Source: Deltaproteobacteria bacterium
GTDB taxonomy: Bacteria; Myxococcota_A; Polyangia; HGW-17; JAJRWW01
NCBI GenBank assembly: GCA_029938605.1
Contig: JAOZUO010000020.1
Coordinates: forward strand, 12,956 to 68,229
Length of the DNA stretch: 55,274 nt
Direction of reading: 5' to 3'
In this document: in pieces, positions 1 to 7,474 of the stretch
Position numbering within the stretch: the stretch's first letter is position 1
Layout: each line of letters starts with the position of its first letter
Made by a program: the position numbers and the translations under genes
Notes under the pieces: model-generated
What the model saw: the letters and a program-made list of their open reading frames with translations, nothing else
The model's database searches: none
What the model was told of the DNA's origin: nothing

Positions 1-55
1 CGGCGGGTTCCTCGGCGGGTTCCTCGGCGGGTTCCTCGGCGGGTTCCTCGGCGGG
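1..55. repeat. 12-bp tandem repeat encoding Pro-Ala-Glu-Glu
   Basis: The unit cggcgggttcct occurs about 4.6 times without mismatch and continues off the window edge. On the minus strand it reads in frame as P-A-E-E inside the glycosyltransferase-like gene. Confidence 0.9.
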
Positions 56-178
56 AACGCCCACCACGACGTGCTGTCGCCAGGTGGTGGCGGCCTGTTG
101 GAGGAGCGCGTCTAGGGTGACGCCGCTCCCGGTCTGGGAAGGGCGCTGCGACAGTACGTGCAGGAGAGTCCGGTGCAT
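1..178 (-). CDS. Probable family 4 glycosyltransferase, N-terminus only
   Basis: This reading frame begins at the ATG at 178 and runs off the left edge, giving 59 residues. The start M-H-R-T-L-L-H-V-L-S-Q-R-P followed by T-G-S-G-V-T-L-D-A-L and a V-V-V-G-V-P strand resembles the first beta-alpha unit and glycine loop of GT-B glycosyltransferases; this is recalled family knowledge, not a search. Straight after V-V-V-G-V-P the protein enters P-A-E-E repeats encoded by a perfect 12-bp tandem repeat, an odd place for low complexity because this part normally continues the Rossmann core. No strong ribosome binding site is visible. The gene follows the MBL hydrolase by 24 bp on the same strand and could be its last operon member. 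Confidence 0.55.
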   Translation of the reverse strand, partial: MHRTLLHVLSQRPSQTGSGVTLDALLQQAATTWRQHVVVGVPAEEPAEEPAEEPAEEPA

Positions 179-202
179 GGGCGGGGCGCGAGCGGGGCGA
201 AT

Positions 203-1024
203 CTATACCACGACGGCGAGGCCGTCCCGCGCGAAGAACAGCCGCAGGTCCGGCGCCAATTTACGGATCCGACGCTCGAGGGCGTTGAGCTCCTCGTCGT
301 CCCGCATGGGGTCGTGGTGGGTGATGGCCACCCGGTCCACCTCGGCCTCTGTCGCCAGCTTCACGACGTGCTCCAATACGCCGTGGCCCCATCCCCGGCG
401 TGCGGGATATTCGTGCAGGGTGTACTGCCCGTCCACCACGAGCAGGTTGGCCCCGCGGTAGGCGGTGATCTGTCGGGTGCGGTCCTCGTCGACGGCGTCG
501 GGATCCGTCTCGTTGTCCGTGGAGTAATACAGGGTGCGTCCGTCCGCCTCCACGCGGTAGGCCCAACTGCCGCCGGGGTGACTCTGGGGCAGGGCGGTGA
601 TCCGGAAGGGGCCCGTGGTGATGCCCCCCTGGCTGAGGGTTTTGAACCGGATGTCCGCCGACAGGTCGGCGAAGTCCACCGGGAACACGTCAGTCGCCAT
701 CTGCTTGTTGAGCACCATTTGGAGCGGGCTCTTGAGCTGTGGCGGCGCGAAGATGGTGATCTCGAACCCCTTGAGGAACAGCGGCGAAAAGAAGGGCAGC
801 CCCTGGATATGGTCCCAGTGCAAATGCGAAAAGACCAGGGTGGATTTCGAGGGGCCCTCCTCGGCGAGCACGAGCCCCAGCTCCCGGATACCCGTGCCGG
901 CGTCCAGGATCAGCCGGTGGTCCTGGGCGATGATCTCCACGCAGGCCGTGTTGCCGCCGAACTTCTCCGTCGCGCGGCCCGGGGTCGGCACCGACCCACG
1001 GGTACCCCAGAACTTCACACGCAT
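203..1024 (-). CDS. MBL-fold metallo-hydrolase
   Basis: A 273-residue protein that opens with M-R-V-K-F-W-G-T-R-G-S-V-P-T-P, the usual start of small cytoplasmic beta-lactamase-fold hydrolases related to RNase Z and cyclic-nucleotide phosphodiesterases. The metal-binding H-L-H-W-D-H motif lies near residue 65, and further ligands are seen in S-T-D-N-E-T-D and the C-terminal T-H-H-D-P. It has no signal peptide, so it should act in the cytoplasm on a phosphodiester or ester whose identity cannot be read from sequence. A GAGGTGAG ribosome site sits just upstream of the start. Its start is only 9 bp from the end of the upstream FHA gene, indicating co-transcription and a possible link to phosphorylation signalling. 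Confidence 0.88.
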   Translation of the reverse strand: MRVKFWGTRGSVPTPGRATEKFGGNTACVEIIAQDHRLILDAGTGIRELGLVLAEEGPSKSTLVFSHLHWDHIQGLPFFSPLFLKGFEITIFAPPQLKSPLQMVLNKQMATDVFPVDFADLSADIRFKTLSQGGITTGPFRITALPQSHPGGSWAYRVEADGRTLYYSTDNETDPDAVDEDRTRQITAYRGANLLVVDGQYTLHEYPARRGWGHGVLEHVVKLATEAEVDRVAITHHDPMRDDEELNALERRIRKLAPDLRLFFARDGLAVVV

Positions 1025-1033
1025 TGGCTCACC

Positions 1034-1408
1034 TCACTTTTCCGGGACCTCGACGTCGGTCTCCTCACAGAAGGCCACATCGGTCTCGCCCACGCTGACG
1101 ATGTCCCCGTTGGTCAGGCGGCACTCGAGGACCGGCGTGCGGTTGACCTGCGTGCCGTTGGTGGAGCCCATGTCGTGCAGCACGTACCCCCCCTGGCCGG
1201 CCTTGACCACGAAGTGTTTGCGAGAGGCGGCGGGGTCGTCGAGGATCAGATCGGCGTTGTCAGATCGCCCGGCGCTCACTGGACGGTCGTCCAGGGTGAT
1301 CACCTGCCCGGTGCCGATTCCTCGGACGATACGCAGCAGAGAGCGTCGCTTGACCACTATGGTGTCCATGGCCTTGGCCATGGAGATCTGCGTCTTTTCG
1401 TTACTCAT
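1034..1408 (-). CDS. FHA-domain signalling protein
   Basis: A 124-residue protein consisting of a short Thr-containing N-terminal tail (N-E-K-T-Q-I-S) and a single forkhead-associated domain. The phosphothreonine-binding signature is intact: G-R-S-D-N-A-D, then S-R-K-H, then G-S-T-N-G-T. FHA domains bind phosphothreonine peptides, so this is likely a soluble partner of Hanks-type kinases such as those at 19.8-22.5 and 38.7-40.3 kb; that pairing is inference. The N-terminal Thr could itself be phosphorylated for intramolecular binding, as in GarA-type proteins, but this is speculative. The gene is 9 bp from the MBL hydrolase, which it probably precedes in the same transcript. Confidence 0.9.
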   Translation of the reverse strand: MSNEKTQISMAKAMDTIVVKRRSLLRIVRGIGTGQVITLDDRPVSAGRSDNADLILDDPAASRKHFVVKAGQGGYVLHDMGSTNGTQVNRTPVLECRLTNGDIVSVGETDVAFCEETDVEVPEK

Positions 1409-1492
1409 GCCGGTTTTGTCGATGCCCCCTCACGGTAATGTCAAACGGCCCACATCGCAAGGCCCAGGTAAATGGTGTGGTGTGACCCAATG

Positions 1493-1536
1493 GAGAGGCC
1501 GGGGAATTGCCAGGGAGAGGCCGGGGAATTGCCAGG
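1493..1536. repeat. 22-bp perfect tandem duplication upstream of lpd
   Basis: The unit gagaggccggggaattgcca plus gg occurs twice in direct succession and is followed by a partial third match (gaatttattgcc). It lies in the 182-bp gap between the divergent FHA and lpd genes, about 55 bp upstream of the lpd start, and could be part of the lpd control region. Confidence 0.85.
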
Positions 1537-1590
1537 GAATTTATTGCCAAGGAGCCTCCGGTGCCGTAGCTTTCTGCATCGGAGGAAAAC

Positions 1591-2997
1591 ATGAGTATCC
1601 CGGATTTGATCGTCGTCGGCGCCGGCCCAGGTGGCTACGTAGCCGCTATTCGCGCGGCCCAGTTGGGCCTGCAGGTGGCCCTTGTGGATGCTTCTGTGCG
1701 GCTGGGGGGGACCTGCCTTCGCGTGGGGTGTATTCCCACCAAGGCCCTGCTCCACTCCAGCGAGCTTTACGCCCAGGCCCGGCACCGCTTCGCGGATCAC
1801 GGCATCCACACCGGTGAGCTGCGGTTGGACCTGTCGGTCCTGCAGGCCCGTAAGGAGCGCATCGTGGAGGAGCTCACCGGTGGGATCGGCCTGCTGATGA
1901 AGAAGCACAAGATCCAGGTGCACCGTGGTACGGGCCGCCTGGTGGGGGCGGGGCGGGTCCTGGTGTCGGGCGAGTCCGGTGATTCGGAGCTGCTGGCGCC
2001 GGCGGTGATTCTCGCCACGGGCAGTCGCCCCATCGCCTTGAGACCGTTGCCCGTCGATGGCGAGCGCGTGGTGGACTCCACGGGCGCTCTCAACTTTACC
2101 GAGGTACCGCGGCGGCTGGTGGTGGTGGGGGCTGGGGCCATTGGCCTGGAGTTGGGGAGCGTGTGGCAGCGGCTGGGCGCCGAGGTCACCGTGGTGGAGC
2201 TCCTGAATCAGATCGTGCCCCAGGCCGACATCCAGGTGACCAAGATGCTTGCGCGGTCCCTCAAGAAGCAGGGGCTGAGATTCCGCCTGCGTACCAGGGT
2301 CACCGGGGTTGAGCGGGTGGGGGAGGAGCTCCGGATCACCGTGCAGGACTACCGGAAACGTGTCGAGGTGCTGGAGGCCGACCGGCTACTGGTGGCGGTG
2401 GGGCGGGAGCCCAACACCGAAGGGCTGGGCCTCGGTGAGGCGGGAGTGACCACCGACAAGCGTGGCCGGGTGCAGGTGAGCGCGCGGTGGGAGACGTCGG
2501 TGCCGGGCGTCTACGCCATCGGAGACCTGGTGGCCGGCCCCATGCTCGCGCACAAGGCCTCCGAGGAAGGCGTGGCCGTGGCCGAGATTTTGGCGGGTCA
2601 GGCGGGTCACAACTCCAGACTGCGTTCGGAGCTCATACCCAATGTTGTGTACACGTCGCCGGAGCTGGCCACCGTGGGGCTCTCCGCCGAAGAGGCTGAC
2701 AACGAGGGTTTGGAGGCGAAGGCGGCACGGTTCTACTACCAGGCCAACGGACGGGCGCGGACCCTGGGAGAGACCGACGGCATGGTCAAGATAGTGGCCG
2801 ACCCCTCCACGGGGAGGCTGCTGGGGGTTCACGTGGTGGGGCCCCACGCTTCGGAGCTCATCGGTGAGGCGGTGGTGGCCCTGGGCATGGGTGCTCTGGC
2901 GTCGGATCTGGCCGACGCCGTCCATGCCCACCCGACGCTTTCTGAGGCCATCAAGGAGGCCGCGCTGGCCCTGGACCGGCGCGCAATCCACGGGTAA
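1591..2997 (+). CDS. lpd: Dihydrolipoamide dehydrogenase (E3)
   Basis: A flavoprotein of 468 residues, the normal length for E3, which reoxidises dihydrolipoamide of 2-oxoacid dehydrogenase complexes or the glycine cleavage system with NAD+. The FAD site G-A-G-P-G-G is at residues 9-14. The redox disulfide is G-G-T-C-L-R-V-G-C-I-P-T-K near residue 43. The NAD-binding G-A-G-A-I-G-L-E-L-G is near 180, the second FAD motif Y-A-I-G-D is near 310, and the C-terminal H-A-H-P-T-L-S-E supplies the catalytic His-Glu pair. GGAGGAAAAC precedes the ATG and fixes the start. No E1 or E2 genes are nearby. The next gene on this strand is a deacetylase-family enzyme 22 bp downstream. Confidence 0.97.
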   Translation: MSIPDLIVVGAGPGGYVAAIRAAQLGLQVALVDASVRLGGTCLRVGCIPTKALLHSSELYAQARHRFADHGIHTGELRLDLSVLQARKERIVEELTGGIGLLMKKHKIQVHRGTGRLVGAGRVLVSGESGDSELLAPAVILATGSRPIALRPLPVDGERVVDSTGALNFTEVPRRLVVVGAGAIGLELGSVWQRLGAEVTVVELLNQIVPQADIQVTKMLARSLKKQGLRFRLRTRVTGVERVGEELRITVQDYRKRVEVLEADRLLVAVGREPNTEGLGLGEAGVTTDKRGRVQVSARWETSVPGVYAIGDLVAGPMLAHKASEEGVAVAEILAGQAGHNSRLRSELIPNVVYTSPELATVGLSAEEADNEGLEAKAARFYYQANGRARTLGETDGMVKIVADPSTGRLLGVHVVGPHASELIGEAVVALGMGALASDLADAVHAHPTLSEAIKEAALALDRRAIHG

Positions 2998-3019
2998 ACG
3001 GGTACATGGAGGAGTGAGC

Positions 3020-4846
3020 GTGGCTGGTCTGGACTGGATGAAGTGGCGTCCCCTGGAGATGGTCCGTCGGACCGGGAGGCGGGTGATGACGCACCTGGCC
3101 GAGTCCCGGGCGACCCTGGTGTACCACCTGGACTACGAGATGCCTCTCAACCCGCTGGTGGATCCGAAGCGGGCGGAGAAGATTATCAACTATCTCGTGC
3201 GCGAGGGATGCGTTACGTCCCGGCAGCTACGGCGTCCGGACGCCGTCTCCTTCGAGCAGCTCGCCCGGGTGCACGACTACCGGTACCTCGAACAGGTGGG
3301 CCACGCCGAAACCCTGGACCGAATCTTCGGGATCCCGGTGCAGGCCCAGGAGCTCGAGCGGGTGGTCAACGTGCAGCGCCGACAGGTGGCCGGCACGGTG
3401 CTCGCTGCCCGGCTGGCGGTCAAGCCCTGGCGGCGGGGACGGCCCGTGGTGAACCTGGGCGGCGGGCTGCATCACGCCCGGGCCGATGGGGGCGCGGGTT
3501 TCTGCATCTTCAATGACCTGGCGGTGGCCATCGGGCAGCTTCGGTCTGAGGGGTATGCCGGTCGCATCCTCGTGGTGGACCTGGACTTGCACCACGGGGA
3601 CGGCACCCGGGCCATTTTCGCCGCCGATGAATCGGTCTACACTTTCTCAGTGCATTCGGCGGACTGGGACGATTCCCCCGCCGTGGCCTGTCTGGACGTG
3701 TCTTTGGGCAGCAGCGTGGGGGATCGAGTCTACCTCGATGCCCTGCGCGAGAACCTACCGCGCGTCTTTGCCGACGCTTCGCCGGACCTGGTCTTTTACG
3801 TGGGCGGCGTGGACGTCGGCCTGGAGGACAAGATGGGGTCCTGGCGGATCACCGCCGAGGGCATGGTCGCCCGGGATCAGCTCGTGCTCGAACATCTCGG
3901 GGAGCGCTCCATGGTGTGGACTCTGGCGGGAGGGTACGGCGACGAGGCGTGGCGGTACACGGCGCGGTCCCTGGCCTGGCTCCTGGCTGACCTGGATGCA
4001 CCGATCCTGTCGGCGCTCGAGCGCGAGCTGCGCTACTTCCGCCGTATCTCCCAGCAGTTCACCCGGGCCGAGCTCTCGGGGGCATCGGAGGAGGACCTCA
4101 TCCTCACCCCTGAGGATCTGATGATGGACCTGGTGGGCCCCAGTCAAACCACCAAGCTCCTGGGCCACTACTCGCTGTACGGCGTGGAGCTCATCCTGGA
4201 ACGGTTCGCGGTCCTGTCCAAGATCCGCGCGGCGGGATATCCCCGTCTGGAGCTCGAGCTGGACACGCGGCACGCCACCGGGGAGCGGCTTCGTATACGC
4301 AGCAAAGACCTCCGGAAGGACCTGTTGGTGGAGCTGGTGGTTCGGGTGTCGTCGGACGTGGATCCCTACCGCTGCCTCTCCATCGAGTGGCTCCTGCTGC
4401 AAAATCCCCGGCTCCAACCCCATGCGGATCGTCCCCTGCTGCCGGGGCAGCAGCATCCCGGCCTGGGGATCCTCGCTGAGTTGGTGATGACCCTGGTGAT
4501 GATGTGCGAGCAGCTCGAGCTCGATGGGTTGCTTTTTTCGCCGGCCCACTACCATGTGGCTGCCCAGGCCCACGGCCTGCTCAACTTCCTCGATCCCGTG
4601 GACGAGGCGCGGTACGCGGCCATCAACGCCGCTGTCACCCAGATGGATCTCGCCCGGGCCACCGGCCTGATCCACGCCGGCGGTCTGGTGGAGGAGCAGA
4701 CCGGCGAGCCGGTGCACTGGAAGTCGGTGCCCATGGCCCTGCCCGTGTCCAAGCGCCTCAAGGAGCGGTTCGATAGCGCCGACTACGAGCGCTCCGTCAT
4801 GGAGGCCGCCTCCCGCCTCCGCCTCCGCCTCCGCCATTCCCGCTGA
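3020..4846 (+). CDS. Histone-deacetylase-family enzyme with C-terminal extension
   Basis: I place the start at the GTG at 3020, preceded by GGAGGA, giving 608 residues; an upstream extension would run into lpd. Residues about 30-330 form an arginase-like HDAC domain with G-G-G-L-H-H-A, G-F-C-I-F-N-D, the zinc motif D-L-D-L-H-H-G-D-G-T, a second ligand region G-G-V-D-V-G and the G-G-Y-G-D active-site tail. Bacterial relatives deacetylate acetyl-lysine proteins (AcuC) or acetylpolyamines. The last 270 residues are a separate domain I cannot assign; conserved-looking motifs are S-I-E-W-L-L-L-Q-N-P-R, L-P-G-Q-Q-H-P-G-L-G and S-P-A-H-Y-H-V-A. Coupling to lpd suggests a metabolic protein target, which is inference. 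Confidence 0.87.
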   Translation: MAGLDWMKWRPLEMVRRTGRRVMTHLAESRATLVYHLDYEMPLNPLVDPKRAEKIINYLVREGCVTSRQLRRPDAVSFEQLARVHDYRYLEQVGHAETLDRIFGIPVQAQELERVVNVQRRQVAGTVLAARLAVKPWRRGRPVVNLGGGLHHARADGGAGFCIFNDLAVAIGQLRSEGYAGRILVVDLDLHHGDGTRAIFAADESVYTFSVHSADWDDSPAVACLDVSLGSSVGDRVYLDALRENLPRVFADASPDLVFYVGGVDVGLEDKMGSWRITAEGMVARDQLVLEHLGERSMVWTLAGGYGDEAWRYTARSLAWLLADLDAPILSALERELRYFRRISQQFTRAELSGASEEDLILTPEDLMMDLVGPSQTTKLLGHYSLYGVELILERFAVLSKIRAAGYPRLELELDTRHATGERLRIRSKDLRKDLLVELVVRVSSDVDPYRCLSIEWLLLQNPRLQPHADRPLLPGQQHPGLGILAELVMTLVMMCEQLELDGLLFSPAHYHVAAQAHGLLNFLDPVDEARYAAINAAVTQMDLARATGLIHAGGLVEEQTGEPVHWKSVPMALPVSKRLKERFDSADYERSVMEAASRLRLRLRHSR

Positions 4847-4997
4847 CCCGGCCATTCCCGCTGACCCCGCTGACCCCGCTGGCTACACACCCCGGTTCCC
4901 CTTACGAGAGATTCCTCGATATACTCCTAGAGTTGGGTTCGCCGGTGTCGCCGGGATCGGGTACACTGCTCGGACAATATTTCCGAGGAGATACCCC

Positions 4998-6512
4998 ATG
5001 CGACCAAGGCGTGTCGGGACGGACCTTTCGACCCTGTCACTGTGTTTGCTGTTGCCCCTGGGGTGCAACAAAGCCATGCACACGAAGGCGGCGTTGGCGG
5101 GCGCCATGGGCACCATGGGCACCATGGGCGCCAAACCCGCCAAACCCGTTGAGCCCACTGTCATCGACAAGGGTGTGGCGCGGCGCTTCAGTCACCTCCC
5201 CGCCAGCACCGCCGTGGGTTTGCGATTGCGCGTGGATGTGTTGGCACGGGCGAAGCTGGCTTATGCGAACCATCCGATGTTGTCCCAGGTGCTGGCCAAA
5301 ATGGCGGGATCTCTGAAAGATACGCTGGGCTTGGATCTGAGCCTTAAGGCGGCGCTGAAGGGGTATGGACTCGACGCTCGGGGTTCGGCTACTGCGCTAT
5401 TGTATGGTGCCAGAAAACCGCTGGAAAAGAGCATGGGGCAGGTGGGCCGGATCGTGAAAGCTGCGTCGGCACACACCAATGCTGACGCCTTTGCCAAGCA
5501 CGTCACCCTGTCGGGGTTTTCCATGAGGGTGGTGCTTCCGCTGGTTGATCAAGGCAGGTTCCTCAAGGCTCTCCTGGGCAGTCCGCTGTTCAGGATGCGC
5601 GGAGCGCGAATTTACATTGCCGGATCGGGATCGGGTCCGGGATCGGATCCGGGTCCGGGTTCGGGTCAGACCCTTGTAGAAGCGGGACTGATCGGCCCTG
5701 TGGCCAAGCTGCGGCCAAAGGTGGTCTGGCTGGCCGAATCCGCAGCCCTTGTCATGGGTGTCTGGATACACAAGGACAAGGCGCTCGTGGAGCTGCTGTT
5801 CCCCGTTCGACGCCCGGTGTCGGATGCGGGCTTGCTGCGCCTGGCGTACAAGACCTGGAGCAGCCCCGAGCCCACGAGCTTGGCTACGTGGTTCGTGCGC
5901 GCCCTCGGCGTCAAGGCGGACCTGAGTCTGACGGTGGTCGCGAAAAACGCGGGCTTCATGGGTCAGGTCATCGGCGTCTCCCAGATGCTCGACAGCCTGG
6001 GAGACGCGTCACCGGCGGAACGGGCGATGCTCATAGATATGGGGTTCAAGGTGTCGAAGAATCCCGTGAATCTGCAGAGCCAGGTCCCCGGATATTTTCT
6101 GTCCTTCGGGGCGGCTCTCAAGATCAATGCTTCCGGGGCGCAGGGCAGCTTCCGCTGGCAGATGAACGCCGCGGGGAAATCTCTCTTCGGCCCCCTGCTC
6201 ACGCGTCTGAAGAACGTCAACCTCCTGGAGGGAGGCCACTGGCAGAAGTTTGTCGCTGGTCTGGCCGCGGCCGTGACCAGCCGCAAAGCGCGGGGCCTCT
6301 TCGCGCTCTCGAGAGGCCGGGCCCAAAAAGACTACGTGGAGGGCGGCATGTTCATGCACCTGGTCTCCCTGGCCCAATGCTGGCCCGAGCTCTTCCGCTG
6401 GAAGATGGTCGCACCCCTCGTCGTTAAGCTCCCCCGCTATACGCCCATGGTCAGCATTACGTCCATGCAGCTCACCCAGAGCGGCAAAGATCTCTCTCTC
6501 CTATGGAAGTAG
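4998..6512 (+). CDS. Hypothetical lipoprotein
   Basis: I do not recognise the family. The 504-residue product starts with a hydrophobic signal ending in L-L-P-L-G-C, a type II lipobox with Cys near residue 24, followed by a T-M-G and K-P-A-K-P-V low-complexity stretch and then a globular region without membrane segments. A G-S-G-P-G-S-D-P-G-P-G-S-G insert encoded by a near-repetitive DNA tract splits the middle near residue 215. The ATG is preceded by GAGGAGATA. It converges with the EEP gene and their ends overlap by 12 bp. It is probably anchored in the outer membrane facing the periplasm. Confidence 0.75.
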   Translation: MRPRRVGTDLSTLSLCLLLPLGCNKAMHTKAALAGAMGTMGTMGAKPAKPVEPTVIDKGVARRFSHLPASTAVGLRLRVDVLARAKLAYANHPMLSQVLAKMAGSLKDTLGLDLSLKAALKGYGLDARGSATALLYGARKPLEKSMGQVGRIVKAASAHTNADAFAKHVTLSGFSMRVVLPLVDQGRFLKALLGSPLFRMRGARIYIAGSGSGPGSDPGPGSGQTLVEAGLIGPVAKLRPKVVWLAESAALVMGVWIHKDKALVELLFPVRRPVSDAGLLRLAYKTWSSPEPTSLATWFVRALGVKADLSLTVVAKNAGFMGQVIGVSQMLDSLGDASPAERAMLIDMGFKVSKNPVNLQSQVPGYFLSFGAALKINASGAQGSFRWQMNAAGKSLFGPLLTRLKNVNLLEGGHWQKFVAGLAAAVTSRKARGLFALSRGRAQKDYVEGGMFMHLVSLAQCWPELFRWKMVAPLVVKLPRYTPMVSITSMQLTQSGKDLSLLWK

Positions 6513-7433
6513 CATTGTTCTTTCGGTCTGTTGAGCCGGCGGCTTATGGGCGTGGGGGAATTCCAGGTGGGCGAAGACGGCGTAGTGGTCGGAGAGATCC
6601 CGTTGGGCGCGGTCCAAGGGGTGTCGGCGATAGGGTTGGTCCGCCAGCATCACCCGCGCCTCGATGCGGCTCTGACTGGGTTGGAGGTGGGACCGCGACC
6701 AGAGCACGTAGTCGAGCCACTCGGCGTGTTTGCCGGTGGCCAGGGGATTGGCCGCCGGATCTATGGTGGCGTGGTGTCCGCCCTGGTCCCGGGGAAACCC
6801 CACGTTCAGGTAGGTGAGCATCTGTTCGAAGGACTCGGGCGCGCCGAGGCGATCGGTGTTCATGTCCCCGGCGATGATCACCGGTTCGTGCGCCGGGATC
6901 CGCAGGTCCTCCACCAGGGTGCGGATCACGTCGAAGTTGGCTAGCCGATAGCTCCTAAACACCGCGTCCACGTCCCGACCCAGGGCTTGGTAGGCCCAAC
7001 GGACGAAGGTCTCCGGTGAGGCCTGGGTGTGGGCTCCGAAGATATGATAGGGCTGACCGGACTTGTCGATCCGAGCGTAGACCACGCCCTTGTCCGACCC
7101 GTTGTCCACGGGGCCCAGGCGGTGGATGAAGGAGCGGGTCTGGACGCGCTCGACGGGCCACCGGCTGAGGATCACCACGCCTCCGTTCCAAAGCTTCAGC
7201 CCCCGGCCCAGGGGGCGCGGGAGTGAGGGACCACCGAGGACCTCGGTCTGGTAGGGATACTCGTCGGCCAGCCCGTCGAAGAGGCGCCGGCACAGCGAGG
7301 TGGCGAAGGCCTCGTTGAGCACCACCACGTCGTAGCCGCGCAAATGGTGCTGTAGCCACCTGAGCCGCTGGGCCCGGCCGTCGAAAAGAAACCAGGACCG
7401 CACCCATATATTGTAGGTGAGCACGTCCAGCAT
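6501..7433 (-). CDS. EEP-family phosphodiesterase, neutral sphingomyelinase-like
   Basis: A protein of 310 residues when started at M-L-D-V-L-T-Y-N-I-W. It has the endonuclease/exonuclease/phosphatase fold: the metal-binding Asn in T-Y-N, Glu in V-V-L-N-E-A-F, D-x-N in A-G-D-M-N-T-D, and the terminal S-D-H-Y-A-V-F-A-H. The order D-K-G-V-V-Y-A-R-I, then F-G-A-H-T-Q-A, then E-W-L-D-Y-V resembles neutral sphingomyelinases rather than DNA nucleases. Unlike secreted bacterial sphingomyelinases it has no signal peptide, so it would be cytosolic or exported another way. It follows the acyl-CoA ligase by 41 bp on the same strand, which supports a role in lipid breakdown. The longer frame upstream lies inside the ligase gene and is not used. 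Confidence 0.82.
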   Translation of the reverse strand: MLDVLTYNIWVRSWFLFDGRAQRLRWLQHHLRGYDVVVLNEAFATSLCRRLFDGLADEYPYQTEVLGGPSLPRPLGRGLKLWNGGVVILSRWPVERVQTRSFIHRLGPVDNGSDKGVVYARIDKSGQPYHIFGAHTQASPETFVRWAYQALGRDVDAVFRSYRLANFDVIRTLVEDLRIPAHEPVIIAGDMNTDRLGAPESFEQMLTYLNVGFPRDQGGHHATIDPAANPLATGKHAEWLDYVLWSRSHLQPSQSRIEARVMLADQPYRRHPLDRAQRDLSDHYAVFAHLEFPHAHKPPAQQTERTMLLP

Positions 7434-7474
7434 ATGGGGAGAAGCTGTCAAGGGCGAAGGCGCTGATTCAGGAT

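Noticed and set aside
158..1438. A 426-codon open frame on the plus strand opposite the MBL and FHA genes
   Set aside because: Its translation has no domain features. The minus strand carries complete MBL and FHA signatures with ribosome sites; the plus frame is a high-GC antisense shadow.
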